A DNA stretch of 64,000 bases from Streptomyces noursei (GCF_016917755.1 NZ_CP070326.1:5704001-5768000); one strand, 5' to 3'. Shown: positions 43,397 through 52,070, counted from the first letter of the stretch. The notes: generated by a model from the sequence alone, not told the origin. Translations and numbers: made by a program.

Positions 43397-44344
43397 TCAG
43401 GGGGTGGGGGTGGTGGCGGACTGGAGGGCGGCGCGGAGGTGGCCCTTGGAGGCGTTGAGGAGGCGGGCGGCCTCGTGGCCGTCGACGCCGGCCAGCAGGA
43501 CGAGGATGGCGTTCTTCACCTCGCCGTCGGTCTCGATGAGGGCGGCCTCGATCTCCAGGTCGGTGGCGCCGGTGGCGAGCGCGACGATGCGGCGCGAGCG
43601 GGCCCGCAGCTTGTCGTTGGAGGCGCGGACGTCGACCATCAGATTCCCGTAGGTCTTGCCCAGGCGGATCATGGTGATCGTCGAGATCATGTTGAGGACG
43701 AGCTTCTGGGCGGTGCCGGCCTTGAGGCGGGTGGAACCGGTGATCAGCTCGGGGCCGACGACGACCTCGATGCCGTGCTCGGCGGCCGAGGCGAGGGCCG
43801 AATCGGCGTTGCAGGAAAGGCCGATGGTCAGGGCGCCGATGGCACGGGCGTGCTCGACCGCGCCGACGGCGTAGGGAGTGCGGCCGGAGGCGGAGATGCC
43901 GACAACGATGTCGCGATCGGCGACGGCGAGCGCGGTGAGGTCGCCGGCGGCCAACTCCTTGCTGTCCTCGGCGCCTTCGACTGCGGTGACCATCGCGGAC
44001 GGGCCGCCCGCGATCAGGCCGAGCACCTCGGAGGGGTCGGTGTTGAAGGTGGGCGGGCATTCGCTGGCGTCCAGGACGCCGAGGCGGCCGGCCGTACCGG
44101 CACCGGCATAGATCAGTCGGCCGCCGCGGGCCATCCGGGCGGCGGCGGCGTCGATCGCGGCGGCGATCTCGGGGAGGCGCTCGGCGACGGCGGCGGGGAC
44201 GGTGGCGTCCTCGTCGTTCATCAGGCGGGCGATGTCGAGGGTGGGGCGGCGGTCGATGTCGGCGAGGTCCGGGCGGAACGCCTCCGTGGTGAGCGTCGCC
44301 AACTGGGTGCGGAGAGTCGTGTAGTTGGGGTCGGTGGGTGGCAT
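43397..44344 (-). CDS. murQ: N-acetylmuramic acid 6-phosphate etherase
   Basis: A 315-residue SIS-fold enzyme that splits the lactyl ether of MurNAc-6-P to give GlcNAc-6-P and lactate, thereby feeding nagA. The IYAGAGTAGRLGVLDASECPPTF motif is diagnostic, followed by GLIAGG, the catalytic Glu in VEGAEDSKE, and VVVGPELITGSTRLKAGTAQKL. The protein has family length. It is placed between the PTS permease and the regulator on one strand, with a 277-base gap to the regulator. No operator-like sequence is obvious at its start. Confidence 0.95.
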   Translation of the reverse strand: MPPTDPNYTTLRTQLATLTTEAFRPDLADIDRRPTLDIARLMNDEDATVPAAVAERLPEIAAAIDAAAARMARGGRLIYAGAGTAGRLGVLDASECPPTFNTDPSEVLGLIAGGPSAMVTAVEGAEDSKELAAGDLTALAVADRDIVVGISASGRTPYAVGAVEHARAIGALTIGLSCNADSALASAAEHGIEVVVGPELITGSTRLKAGTAQKLVLNMISTITMIRLGKTYGNLMVDVRASNDKLRARSRRIVALATGATDLEIEAALIETDGEVKNAILVLLAGVDGHEAARLLNASKGHLRAALQSATTPTP

Positions 44345-44621
44345 GGGTGGCTCCTTGGCGGAGGGCGGAGGGCGGCGGCTGGGTCGGGGCGTTGGCGGAG
44401 GGGTGGTGGCTTCGGTGCGGCTGCTCGGTGGGTGCGCCGCCGGAGGGCTGTCGGCTGCCGGCCGGCGGGACGAAGCTGCTGGCGGGGTGAAGCTGTGCTC
44501 GCCCTCCTCCGGGCCCTTGGTGGGCGGGGGACCTGCATGGACCGGAAGGCGCGGCCTACACGGCTGGGCGGCACGGCTGTCTGTGGCGGGTGGGGCGGTG
44601 TGGCGCGGGGCCCCGGTGTGG

Positions 44622-45566
44622 TCAGTGGCGGGGGTTGTGGCGGTGGGCCAGGGCCTCGTAGGAGGCGGAGAGGGCGGGGGCGGCGGTCTCGTAGGTGCGC
44701 TGGGCGACGCCTATGAAGAGGCAGTCGACGACGAGGAGTTGGCTGGTGCGGGAGGACATCGCCGCGGGGCGCAGCTCGCTCTCGCGGGCCGTGGAGGTCG
44801 TCAGGATGTGGTCGGCGTAGGCGGCGATCTCGCCGTCCGGGCGACCGGTGATGGCGATCGTCGTCGCGCCGTGGTCGAAGGCGACCCGCAGTGGCTCTAT
44901 GACGTCCGTCGTGCGGCCGGAGTGCGTGATGGCGATGGCCACGTCACGGGCTCGCATCTGCACGGCGTTGGTCACGGCGAGGTGCGGGTCGGAGTGGGCA
45001 TGGGCGATCAGGCCGATGCGCAGCAGCTTCTGGACCAGGTCCTGGGCGACGAGGTTGGAGGCGCCTATGCCGTAGACGTCGATCCGGCGGGCGGAGGCGA
45101 GGGCGGCAACGGCCGCTTCCAATTGGGTGACGTCCAGCGCGGCGGCGGTGTCGGCGAGGCACTGCCGCTCTTCCTGCGCGAGCTTGGTGACGACGTCGAT
45201 CAGGGAGTCGTCGACCGCTATGTCCGCGGTGACGGCGGGTGCGCTGCCCGTCGCCTGCTGCGCGGCGAGTGCGGCGAGGGCGAGGCGCAGATCGCGATAG
45301 CCCGGATAGCCGAGCAGGCGGGAAGTGCGGACAACGGTGGCCTCGCTGGTGCCGGTGCGCTCGGCCAGGCCGGTGACGGTGAGGGCGGCGCAGCCGGCCG
45401 GGTCGCCGGCAACCGTCTCCGCGACCCGCTGCATGGAGCGGGTCATCGTCGGTGCGAGCGTGCGGACCTTGGCGGCCAGGGCCGCGGGTGCCGGTGGGGC
45501 GGGGGGCGATGTCGGAGCCGAGGCCGGTCTGGCGCCGATGAAAGTTTCCTTCACTCCGCTATTCAT
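44622..45566 (-). CDS. RpiR-family SIS-domain transcriptional regulator (MurR-like)
   Basis: A 314-residue regulator. The N-terminal helix-turn-helix (about 30-105) includes MTRSMQRVAETVAGDPAGC and the recognition helix GTSEATVVRTSRLLGYPGYRDLR. The C-terminal SIS domain (about 140-275) has VYGIGASNLVAQD and AITHSGRTTDVIEPL, the sugar-phosphate-binding loops. The effector is probably MurNAc-6-P given the neighbours. A perfect palindrome overlaps its start codon, pointing to autoregulation. ATG 45566 is the first in-frame start. It is divergent from the small CPVC protein gene. Confidence 0.9.
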   Translation of the reverse strand: MNSGVKETFIGARPASAPTSPPAPPAPAALAAKVRTLAPTMTRSMQRVAETVAGDPAGCAALTVTGLAERTGTSEATVVRTSRLLGYPGYRDLRLALAALAAQQATGSAPAVTADIAVDDSLIDVVTKLAQEERQCLADTAAALDVTQLEAAVAALASARRIDVYGIGASNLVAQDLVQKLLRIGLIAHAHSDPHLAVTNAVQMRARDVAIAITHSGRTTDVIEPLRVAFDHGATTIAITGRPDGEIAAYADHILTTSTARESELRPAAMSSRTSQLLVVDCLFIGVAQRTYETAAPALSASYEALAHRHNPRH

Positions 45567-45567
45567 G

Positions 45568-45586
45568 ACTGAAAGATATTTTCAGT
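45568..45586. promoter_or_regulatory. RpiR-type palindromic operator
   Basis: ACTGAAAGATATTTTCAGT is a perfect TGAAA-N5-TTTCA dyad directly upstream of the regulator's ATG. A weaker copy (GAAAGTTTCCTTC, 45540-45552) lies inside the first codons. Confidence 0.75.
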
Positions 45587-45697
45587 GCGGTGGTGCGTCA
45601 ACACCCTCCGTGAAGCCTGTGGACAGGCCGGGCACGGCCACCCCGGCCGCCTGTGGACAACTTCGGTCGGTCCGCGCCTCCGCGCGAGAATGAGGTC

Positions 45698-46060
45698 ATG
45701 GAGCTTGAACAGGCATTGCACGCCGCGCGGGCGCTGGTGCTCGCCGACCTGATAGCGGATGACGTAGCGGACGCCGAGATCGTCTCGCTCGTCGAGAATG
45801 CGGTCGCGCATCGCCGATGGTGGGTGGAGCAGTGGCCTGAAGGTGCTTCGTTCGTCGCGGGACTGATAGCGCAGGACGTCCAGGACGCACTGCTGGAGCG
45901 GTACGGCCGCTGGCCGCTGTGCCCGGTGTGCACGGACACCGGCGATCCGCATGCGCTCGATGTGGAGCCGGAGTTGGGCCCGGATCCGCACTGGGTGTGC
46001 CCGAAGACGGCGGCCGCCGTCGCCCCCGTCGGGCGGCTGCGCGCGCCGACGGAGGGCTGA
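45698..46060 (+). CDS. Conserved hypothetical protein with CPVC motif
   Basis: A 120-residue soluble protein. The first 75 residues are helical and acidic (MELEQALHAARALVLADLIADDV, AHRRWWVEQWPEGASF), followed by a zinc- or redox-type CPVCTDTGDPH and a later HWVCPK. Two Cys-x-x-Cys/Cys-x partners suggest a small zinc-binding knuckle. The function is unknown. ATG 45698 follows a GAGG. It ends two bases before the next gene's GTG, so the two are surely co-translated. Confidence 0.78.
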   Translation: MELEQALHAARALVLADLIADDVADAEIVSLVENAVAHRRWWVEQWPEGASFVAGLIAQDVQDALLERYGRWPLCPVCTDTGDPHALDVEPELGPDPHWVCPKTAAAVAPVGRLRAPTEG

Positions 46061-46061
46061 G

Positions 46062-46322
46062 GTGACGATCTACATCGACCCGCCTATCTGGCCAGGGCAC
46101 GGTCGTATGTGGTCACACCTGGTGAGTGACCGGTCCTTCGACGAACTGCACCGCTTCGCGGCGGTGCTCGGCGCGCCGCCCCGGGCCTTCGAACGCGACC
46201 ACTACGACCTCCCGGCCGAGCGGTACGACGACGCCGTGCGGGCGGGGGCGGTGGAGATCGGCTCGAAGGAGCTGGTGCGCCGCCTCACCGAGGCGGGGCT
46301 GCGGCGGCCGAAGGGGAGGTGA
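46062..46322 (+). CDS. DUF4031-domain protein
   Basis: An 86-residue protein that matches the DUF4031 pattern: IYIDPPIWPGHGRMWSHLVSD, FAAVLGAPPRAFERDHYDLP, a helical KELVRRLTEAGLRR ending. Function is unknown; the fold carries conserved His/Asp that could bind metal. It starts at GTG 46062, one base after the upstream stop, indicating an operon with the CPVC protein. Confidence 0.82.
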   Translation: MTIYIDPPIWPGHGRMWSHLVSDRSFDELHRFAAVLGAPPRAFERDHYDLPAERYDDAVRAGAVEIGSKELVRRLTEAGLRRPKGR

Positions 46323-46458
46323 GGGGCGGGGCGGGGGTGGGGGGTGGGGGAGCCCCCCCCGGGGCCCCTGGGGGGCGGGACGACCGCGAGCTGCTCAGGC
46401 ATCCCGCCCCGCCCCACACCCCACCCCACCAGCGGAGTTCTGCGGGCCCACGCGGCCG

Positions 46459-47862
46459 TCAGTGGTGCTCCGCGGCCTCCGAGGAGTGACCGGCGGACGC
46501 CGGGGGCAAGGTGTCGCCGGCGGTGGCACTGGAGCGGCTGCCTGCTTCGGCGGTGGCACTGGCGCTGGAGTGGCTGCCGGTGCCGGTGCTGGCGTCGGTG
46601 GTGGTCGTGGGCGCGGACGTCGCGACCACGCGGGAACGGGTCGACGTGTGGTGGAGGCGGTAGGCCAGGGCCGTGGTGAGGACGGCGACGGCGGCGAGGG
46701 CCGAGCTGGTCCAGGCGACCGAGGGGTAGCCCCAGTGGGCGCTGATGGCCAGGCCGCCCAGCCAGGGGCCGAGGGTGTTGCCGATGTTGAAGGCGGCGGT
46801 GGTGGTGGCGCCGGCGAGGGTCGGGGCCGCGTTCGCCACGTTGAACATCCGGGCGTTGAGGGCCGGGGCCGTGGTGAAGGCCGTGACGCCGAGCATCAGG
46901 GAGAGGGCCACGGCGGCGATCGGGCTGTGTGCGGTCAGTGCCAGGACGGCGAGGACGATCGTGGAGGCCGAGATGCCGCCGAAGAGAGTGCCGAAGAGGT
47001 GGGCGTCGGCGATCCGGCCGCCGATGAAGGTGCCGATCAGCGCGCCGACGCCGAAGAGGGCGAGCACCGTCGGGACCCAGCTCTCGGCGAGGCCGGCGGT
47101 GTCGGTCAGGAGCGGCGAGAGGTACGAGAAGAGGGCGAAGACCGCGGCGCCGTTCATGGCGGTGGCGATCAGTGCCAGCCAGACCTGCTTGTCCTTGTAG
47201 ATGGACAGCTCGCGGCGGAGCTGGGGGCGGTCCTCGCCGGTGGGGACCTCGGTGCGCGGTACGAGGGCGATGACGCCGATGAGGCCGATCACGGAGAGTC
47301 CGGCGACGGCCCAGAAGGCGGAGCGCCAGCCGGCGTGCTGGCCGAGGAGTGCGCCGGCGGGGACGCCGGCGATGTTGGCGATGCTCAGGCCGCCGACCAT
47401 GACGGCCATGGCGCGGGCCCGGGCGGTGACCGGGACGAGCGAGACGGCCACGGCGGCGCCCACTGCCCAGAAGCCGGCACAGGCCAGGGCGCTGATCACC
47501 CGGGACGCGAAGAGGACGGCGTAGGAGGGGGCCAGGGCGCCAGCGGCCTGGCCGAGGCCGAAGATCGCGAGCAGGGCGATGAGGGTGGTGCGGCGGGGGA
47601 GGCGGAGCGTCGCGGCGGCCAGTACGGGGGCGCCGACGACCATGCCGATGGCGAAGGCGGAGACCAGCAGTCCGGCTTGCGGGATGGAGACCTGAAGATC
47701 GCGGGCGAGTGGTTGGAGGATGCCGGAGAGCATGAACTCGCTGGTGCCCAGGGCGAATACGGACAGGCCGAGGACGTAGACGGCGATGGGGAGGCGGGCG
47801 TGGGGACGGGGGGCGGATGGTGCTGGCATGACAGGTGTGAACGTGGGAATGGGTGCCGTCAT
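46459..47862 (-). CDS. Major facilitator superfamily (DHA1) drug/solute efflux transporter
   Basis: A 467-residue antiporter with twelve predicted helices. Helix one is AVYVLGLSVFALGTSEFMLSG, and the DHA1 features GxLxDR-like loop sequences (RLPRRTTLI) and FAIGMVVGAPVLAA follow. The C-terminal 55 residues are a Ser/Thr/Ala-rich cytoplasmic tail. It resembles the CmlR/AraJ-type exporters, and its substrate is not inferable. Starts at ATG 47862 or, more downstream, ATG 47829; neither has a strong ribosome-binding site. It is an isolated gene in a same-strand series. Confidence 0.88.
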   Translation of the reverse strand: MTAPIPTFTPVMPAPSAPRPHARLPIAVYVLGLSVFALGTSEFMLSGILQPLARDLQVSIPQAGLLVSAFAIGMVVGAPVLAAATLRLPRRTTLIALLAIFGLGQAAGALAPSYAVLFASRVISALACAGFWAVGAAVAVSLVPVTARARAMAVMVGGLSIANIAGVPAGALLGQHAGWRSAFWAVAGLSVIGLIGVIALVPRTEVPTGEDRPQLRRELSIYKDKQVWLALIATAMNGAAVFALFSYLSPLLTDTAGLAESWVPTVLALFGVGALIGTFIGGRIADAHLFGTLFGGISASTIVLAVLALTAHSPIAAVALSLMLGVTAFTTAPALNARMFNVANAAPTLAGATTTAAFNIGNTLGPWLGGLAISAHWGYPSVAWTSSALAAVAVLTTALAYRLHHTSTRSRVVATSAPTTTTDASTGTGSHSSASATAEAGSRSSATAGDTLPPASAGHSSEAAEHH

Positions 47863-47960
47863 TCCCGCGTCGAGGGGTGTCGTTCGCCACGTGGCGGACG
47901 GTTCGCCGGTGGGGCGGGGCGCCGGCGGTGGCGGTGTGTGCTGCTCCCGGTCGGGCCGGT

Positions 47961-48617
47961 TCAGGCGCCGCCGCCCTCCAGGAGGGTGAGTTCCGTGGAG
48001 AGGTTGTGGCGGGCCGCGGTCTCCCAGCGGTCGTGTGCCTGTGCGGTCATGAACAGCCGGGGGAGCGCGAGGAGTTGACGCAGAACGGCGGCGCGACCGG
48101 CCCGGAAGTCCCGGTCGGGGACGAAGGCGTACTCGGCGCGGACCGCGGCGGCGTAGTCGGCGTAGGCGTCGGGGGAGCCGGCCAGGACGGCCAGGTCGGC
48201 GTCGCACAGGACGGCGCCGTTGCGGTCGTCGGGGGCCGGGTCGTGGGTGACGGTGAGCCGGACGAGGCGGGCGACCTCGGCCGTGCACGGTGCGGCGATG
48301 CCCAGTTCGGGGAGGGCGCGTTCGGCGAGGGCGGCGCTGCGTTCCTCGTTCTCGGAGCGGTCGGGCCGGTACACCGCGTCGTGGAACCAGGCCGCCAGTT
48401 GGACGGCGGGCAGGTCCTCGGCGTGCGCGGCGAGTTCGTCGATCCGGTCGAGGACGGCGGTGAGGTGGTCGGTGGTGTGGTAGTGGCGCTGCGGCTCGGC
48501 CCAGCGGCGGAGGAGGTTGGCGGCGTACGGGGCGGGGTCGGGGCCCTCCTGGGTGCCGCGGGCCTGGGCCACGGTGGCGGCCCAGCGGGCGGCCAGGTCG
48601 GGGCGGGACTCGGTCAT
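47961..48617 (-). CDS. HD-domain metal-dependent phosphohydrolase-like protein
   Basis: A 218-residue protein of the HD superfamily. The metal ligands are arranged as a His in RHYHTTDHL, the HD pair in AAWFHDAVY, and a distal Asp in LCDADLAVL. The neighbouring motif NEERSAALAERAL is also family-typical. It is a cytosolic protein, likely acting on nucleotides or phosphate esters; no specific substrate is recognised. ATG 48617 begins MTESRPDL. It is 17 bases from the stop of the upstream lipoprotein gene, so co-transcription is likely. Confidence 0.85.
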   Translation of the reverse strand: MTESRPDLAARWAATVAQARGTQEGPDPAPYAANLLRRWAEPQRHYHTTDHLTAVLDRIDELAAHAEDLPAVQLAAWFHDAVYRPDRSENEERSAALAERALPELGIAAPCTAEVARLVRLTVTHDPAPDDRNGAVLCDADLAVLAGSPDAYADYAAAVRAEYAFVPDRDFRAGRAAVLRQLLALPRLFMTAQAHDRWETAARHNLSTELTLLEGGGA

Positions 48618-48634
48618 GGCGTCATTGTGCCGGT

Positions 48635-49492
48635 TCAGGGGGCCGGCTTGTCGCGGCAGGAGTATTTGTCGAGGTCGTCCGCGTTGGGTTTGTAGTGCGC
48701 TTCCCAGTGGGCGTCGGCGTCGGGTACGACGGGGAGTTCGGTGGTGAAGTCCCTTTTCCAGTCGCTGCTGTTGAGGTAGTCGCGGAGGGCGTCTCGGAGT
48801 TTGTAGCAGTCTTCCCGGTGACCTTTTTGCATGGCGATTCCGTAGCGGTTGGTGGAATCGATGTCGATGCCGGGGACGACCTTGAGGTTGGGGTATTGCT
48901 TGCTCTGTGCGAATCCGTAGAGGATCACCGTGTCGGTGGAGACCGCGTCGACCTGGTGGTTCTCCAGGGCGCGGACGCAGCCGTCGGCGGTGGTCTTCCC
49001 GGAGAAGACGAGGCCCGGGATCTTCTGCAGTGCGGTGCCGGAGGTGGTGCCGGACCATGCGCAGACGGATTTGCCGCGGAGGTCGGAGAGGTTTTTGATG
49101 CGGTGGTCGTCTTTGCGGACCATGACGCCTTGGGGGGTGGTGGCGTAGGGGCCGACGAAGTCGACTTTCGCGCTGCGTTCGTCGGTGATGGAGAAGGTCG
49201 CGATGACCAGGTCCTGGCGTCCTTCGGTGACCGCGGTGGTGCGGCGTTCGGAGGGCACGGCGGCGAAATTCGGTTCGGTGCCGAGTTTCTTGAGGAGTTG
49301 TCTGGCGACGGTGATGTCGAAGCCGTTGAAGTCGTAGCCGTCGAGATAGCTGGTGCCGGGTTGGTCGCTCTTCACGCCGACCGAGACCTGTCCTTTGGTG
49401 AAGAGGGAGGGGGGTTGGTTCGTTCCGCAGGCTGTCGCGGTGAGCGTGGCGAGTGCGAGCAGGGCCGCGGTCCTGGTGATGCGTGTGGTCAT
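48635..49492 (-). CDS. Family-3 solute-binding lipoprotein (amino-acid ABC type), orphan
   Basis: A 285-residue receptor. The signal peptide has a lipobox ATAC (Cys at about residue 22). The body is a SBP family-3 binding protein: VGVKSDQPGTSYLD, GYDFNGFDITVARQLLKKLG, RRTTAVTEGRQDLVIATFSITDERS, and the hinge GKSVCAWSGTTSG. The usual ligands are glutamate, other amino acids or opine-like molecules. No permease or ATPase gene is next to it. A pair of cysteines (SVCAWSG, DGCVRAL) is unusual for the family and may form a disulfide. Confidence 0.88.
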   Translation of the reverse strand: MTTRITRTAALLALATLTATACGTNQPPSLFTKGQVSVGVKSDQPGTSYLDGYDFNGFDITVARQLLKKLGTEPNFAAVPSERRTTAVTEGRQDLVIATFSITDERSAKVDFVGPYATTPQGVMVRKDDHRIKNLSDLRGKSVCAWSGTTSGTALQKIPGLVFSGKTTADGCVRALENHQVDAVSTDTVILYGFAQSKQYPNLKVVPGIDIDSTNRYGIAMQKGHREDCYKLRDALRDYLNSSDWKRDFTTELPVVPDADAHWEAHYKPNADDLDKYSCRDKPAP

Positions 49493-49562
49493 GGTCCCCG
49501 TTTTCTGTCCCTTTCGTCGCCGGGTGCGGGGTGGTGCGTTCTTCCGCCGCGGGCGGTGTGGG

Positions 49563-50294
49563 TCAGGCGTTGTGGAGTGTGGCCTCCGTCGTGGTGATGT
49601 CCATGCGGCAGCCGTGGTCGGTGTGGAGGGTGAGGTCGATGCGCACGGTGCGGGCCTGGGGGTCGACGGGGATGTCGAAGGTGCCGCCGTCGTGGATGGC
49701 CGCCGGTGTGGCGGCGCCCCCGTAGGGCGGCGAGGTGAGGGCGACGGAGGAGACGGGGCGGCAGGTCGGGGCGGTGGGGTCGTGGTCGTCGATGGCGAGG
49801 GTGAGGCGGAGGGCGTCGCGGGCTTCCCCGGGGGAGACGCGCAGGGTCAGGGTGAGGGGGGCGCCGTCGACGAGGTCCGGCGCTTTCGAGGTGATCTTGC
49901 CCGTGGCGTCGATCTCGCCGTGGGTGGCGACGTCGCGGAAGGCCAGCCAGGCGCCGACGGTGGCCAGGACGGAGACGAGGGAGAGCGTGGCCACGATCCG
50001 GGCGTCGCGGGGCCGCTGGACGAGGACGCGGGCGGCGGCGGTGCCGAGGGCGACGGCGACCAGCGCGCCCCAGAGGACGTACTGGGAGGCCGGGCCGTCC
50101 GGCCAGGCGGTGCCGGTGACGACCAGGGCGGCGCAGGCCAGGAGCAGGGGCAGCCAGCGGGCGCTGGGGTGTTGGAGGGCCCAGCGGATGACGACGTTCC
50201 GGATGTTGCCGGCGGCGATGGAGTGGTCGCCGGTCGCGGTGGCCTCGTTGTGGAGGTGCTCCGGCTCGGGCCGGGGCGGTCTCCGGGGGGTCAT
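49563..50294 (-). CDS. Three-helix membrane protein with N-terminal GDHS-x-AAG motif
   Basis: A 243-residue protein of no family I can name. The N-terminal cytosolic segment (1-32) holds ATATGDHSIAAGNI, followed by three membrane helices (about 47-66, 70-90 and 100-120). The remainder (about 125-243) is a beta-rich extracytosolic domain with TLTLRVSPGEARDALRL, two cysteines that could pair, and GGTFDIPVDPQ. ATG 50294 overlaps the upstream stop by the ATGA tetranucleotide, so it is the second gene of a two-gene operon. The shared motif implies that the partners interact or share a ligand. Confidence 0.7.
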   Translation of the reverse strand: MTPRRPPRPEPEHLHNEATATGDHSIAAGNIRNVVIRWALQHPSARWLPLLLACAALVVTGTAWPDGPASQYVLWGALVAVALGTAAARVLVQRPRDARIVATLSLVSVLATVGAWLAFRDVATHGEIDATGKITSKAPDLVDGAPLTLTLRVSPGEARDALRLTLAIDDHDPTAPTCRPVSSVALTSPPYGGAATPAAIHDGGTFDIPVDPQARTVRIDLTLHTDHGCRMDITTTEATLHNA

Positions 50295-50782
50295 GCGTCG
50301 TCCCGGGGGCGGGGGGCGCCTCCCATGGTGATGGTGCCGTGGATCTCGCCGGCGGCGAGGGAGTGGTCGCCGGTCGCGGTGACGTGGTGGTGGACGGTCC
50401 GCGGGCCGGTGGACGCGGCGAGCCGGTCGACGTGGTGGCGGAAGCCGGCGGCGTCGCGGTCGGCGTCGGGGGCGTTCAGCCAGGCGGTGAGGGCGTCGGC
50501 GAGCAGCTGGCGGTCGTGGTCGTCGAGGGTGGCCAGCAGGTGGTCGAGGGCGTCGGCGCGGGTGGTGTCGAGGGGTGGCCGGGTGGTGCCGCTCGGGTCG
50601 TCGAGGGGGGCCGTGGTGCTGTCGCGGCGGTGCAGCAGGCGGCGGAAGAAGCCCTCGCCGGCGGTCACGGTGTGTTCGGCGATCCGGTCCTGGGCGGCGG
50701 TGAGGACGGAGCTGCCCAGGCTGTTGGCCGCCAGGGCGAGATAGGGCGCTATTTCGGCTGAGACGGTCGCGAGGTCGGACAT
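50291..50782 (-). CDS. Cytosolic helical protein with C-terminal GDHS-x-AAG motif
   Basis: A 163-residue protein. Residues 1-55 form a helix-rich region (TVSAEIAPYLALAANSLGSS, TAGEGFFRRLLHRR). A second helical region (75-125) includes ADALDHLLATLDDHDRQLLADALTAWL. The C-terminus is TVHHHVTATGDHSLAAGEI, the same GDHS-AAG motif as its downstream neighbour. Similar GD-S-A-AG strings occur in actinobacterial conflict-type proteins, from memory. ATG 50782 follows GGAGGGA. I cannot assign a function. Confidence 0.7.
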   Translation of the reverse strand: MSDLATVSAEIAPYLALAANSLGSSVLTAAQDRIAEHTVTAGEGFFRRLLHRRDSTTAPLDDPSGTTRPPLDTTRADALDHLLATLDDHDRQLLADALTAWLNAPDADRDAAGFRHHVDRLAASTGPRTVHHHVTATGDHSLAAGEIHGTITMGGAPRPRDDA

Positions 50783-50986
50783 CCGGTCCCTCCGTGCTGG
50801 GGCCATGGGTGGGCGCGATGGTGTGGCAACACCCTTATGAGAAAGGCGTGTTACCCATGTGAGGGGTGATCCACACCCGCATCATCGGGTGGTTTCGGGG
50901 TGGTGTGGGGGGAGGGGTGCGGGTGGATTCGGGCCGTGTCGCGGGGCGGATGGCGGTGTGGTGGTCGGGGAGCACTTAGGCTGGGT

Positions 50987-51002
50987 ATTGGACTAGACCT
51001 GT
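50987..51002. promoter_or_regulatory. dre-like DasR site upstream of cutC
   Basis: ATTGGACTAGACCTGT matches the DasR consensus at about 12 of 16 positions, including CTAGACC. It is located 112 bases before the cutC start, in a 331-base non-coding region. Confidence 0.5.
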
Positions 51003-51113
51003 GTGGGATGCGGGTGCGGGGCGGCGGGCCGCGGCGAGAGCGCGCGGCGCCGCTCCGGCCGCACGTCCCGCGCGCTCTCGCCACGTCGCTCGTCATCGGA
51101 AGGGTTGGGTCGT

Positions 51114-51845
51114 ATGAATCAGCGCGCGCTCCTGGAGGTGATCGCGCTCGGTCCCGAGGACGCGGTCGCCGCGCAGGCCGGCGGTGCCGACCGCCTGGAA
51201 CTGGTCGCGGACATGGCGGCGGACGGGCTGACCCCGCCGCGTGCCACGTTCGCCGCGATCCGGGCGGCCGTCGACATTCCGCTGCGGGTGATGCTGCGCG
51301 CCGCCGACGGCTTCGCCGCGGGCGACGCGGTGGACATCGCCGCGCTGTGCGCACAGGCGCGGGCGCTGCGCGCGGAGGGCGCCGAGGAGTTCGTGCTGGG
51401 CTTCCTGACGCCGCAGGGGCGGCCGGACCTCGCGGCGGTGAAGGCGCTGACCGAGGTGATCGACGGATGCCGGTGGACGTTCCACCGGGCCATCGACCGG
51501 GCCGCGGACCGGGGCGCGCTCCGCCAGGAGCTGGCGGGCTCCGCCGGGGCGGCCGGGCTCGACACCTACCTGACCGCCGGTTCCGCGGACGGTGTCGACG
51601 CGGGGCTGGCGACGCTGGTCGCCGAGCAGGCGCGCACCGCGGCGGGCGAGCCCGGGTACGCGCCGCGGATCCTGGTGGGCGGCGGGCTCCGGCTCGACCA
51701 CCTGCCGGATCTGCGGGCGGCCGGCCTCGACGCGTTCCACATCGGTGGTGCGGCCCGCCCCGGAGGGTGGTCCGCGCCGGTGGACGCGGCGGCCGTACGG
51801 GAGTGGCGGGCGGCGCTGGACGCGCCGGTGGCGTCCCGGGTCTGA
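51114..51845 (+). CDS. cutC: CutC-family protein (copper homeostasis family)
   Basis: A 243-residue TIM-barrel protein of the CutC family. Key family segments are LLEVIALGPEDAVAAQAGGADRLELVADMAADGLTPP, LRVMLRAADGF, and the C-terminal GGGLRLDHLPDLRAAGLDAFHIG. It was named for copper tolerance but is now often described as a possible sugar- or small-molecule-acting enzyme; I see no copper-binding motif. ATG 51114 follows GGAAGGG. A dre-like site upstream is the most informative context and hints at aminosugar-linked expression. Confidence 0.9.
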   Translation: MNQRALLEVIALGPEDAVAAQAGGADRLELVADMAADGLTPPRATFAAIRAAVDIPLRVMLRAADGFAAGDAVDIAALCAQARALRAEGAEEFVLGFLTPQGRPDLAAVKALTEVIDGCRWTFHRAIDRAADRGALRQELAGSAGAAGLDTYLTAGSADGVDAGLATLVAEQARTAAGEPGYAPRILVGGGLRLDHLPDLRAAGLDAFHIGGAARPGGWSAPVDAAAVREWRAALDAPVASRV

Positions 51846-52070
51846 CGAGCGCCGGAGGCCGGAAGTCGGGGGCGGGGCGGGGGCGGTGCGGCAAAAGTGC
51901 GCCAGTGCCGCGAACTCCGGGGCAGTGCACGGAAAAGGGCAAGCGCGCCGGAACTACCCGTTGGTAGGATTTGTGCGAATCAGCAGGGGGGAGCGCATTC
52001 CGTCGGCTCGGGGGGATTCGCTTCCTTCCGGCCGCCCTCCGGCCCGCACGATGTCTTGCCAGGAGGGCAG

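Noticed and set aside
46126..48078. Plus-strand 650-codon frame antisense to the MFS gene
   Set aside because: A low-complexity Gly/Asp/Glu translation with no motifs; the minus strand encodes an unmistakable transporter.
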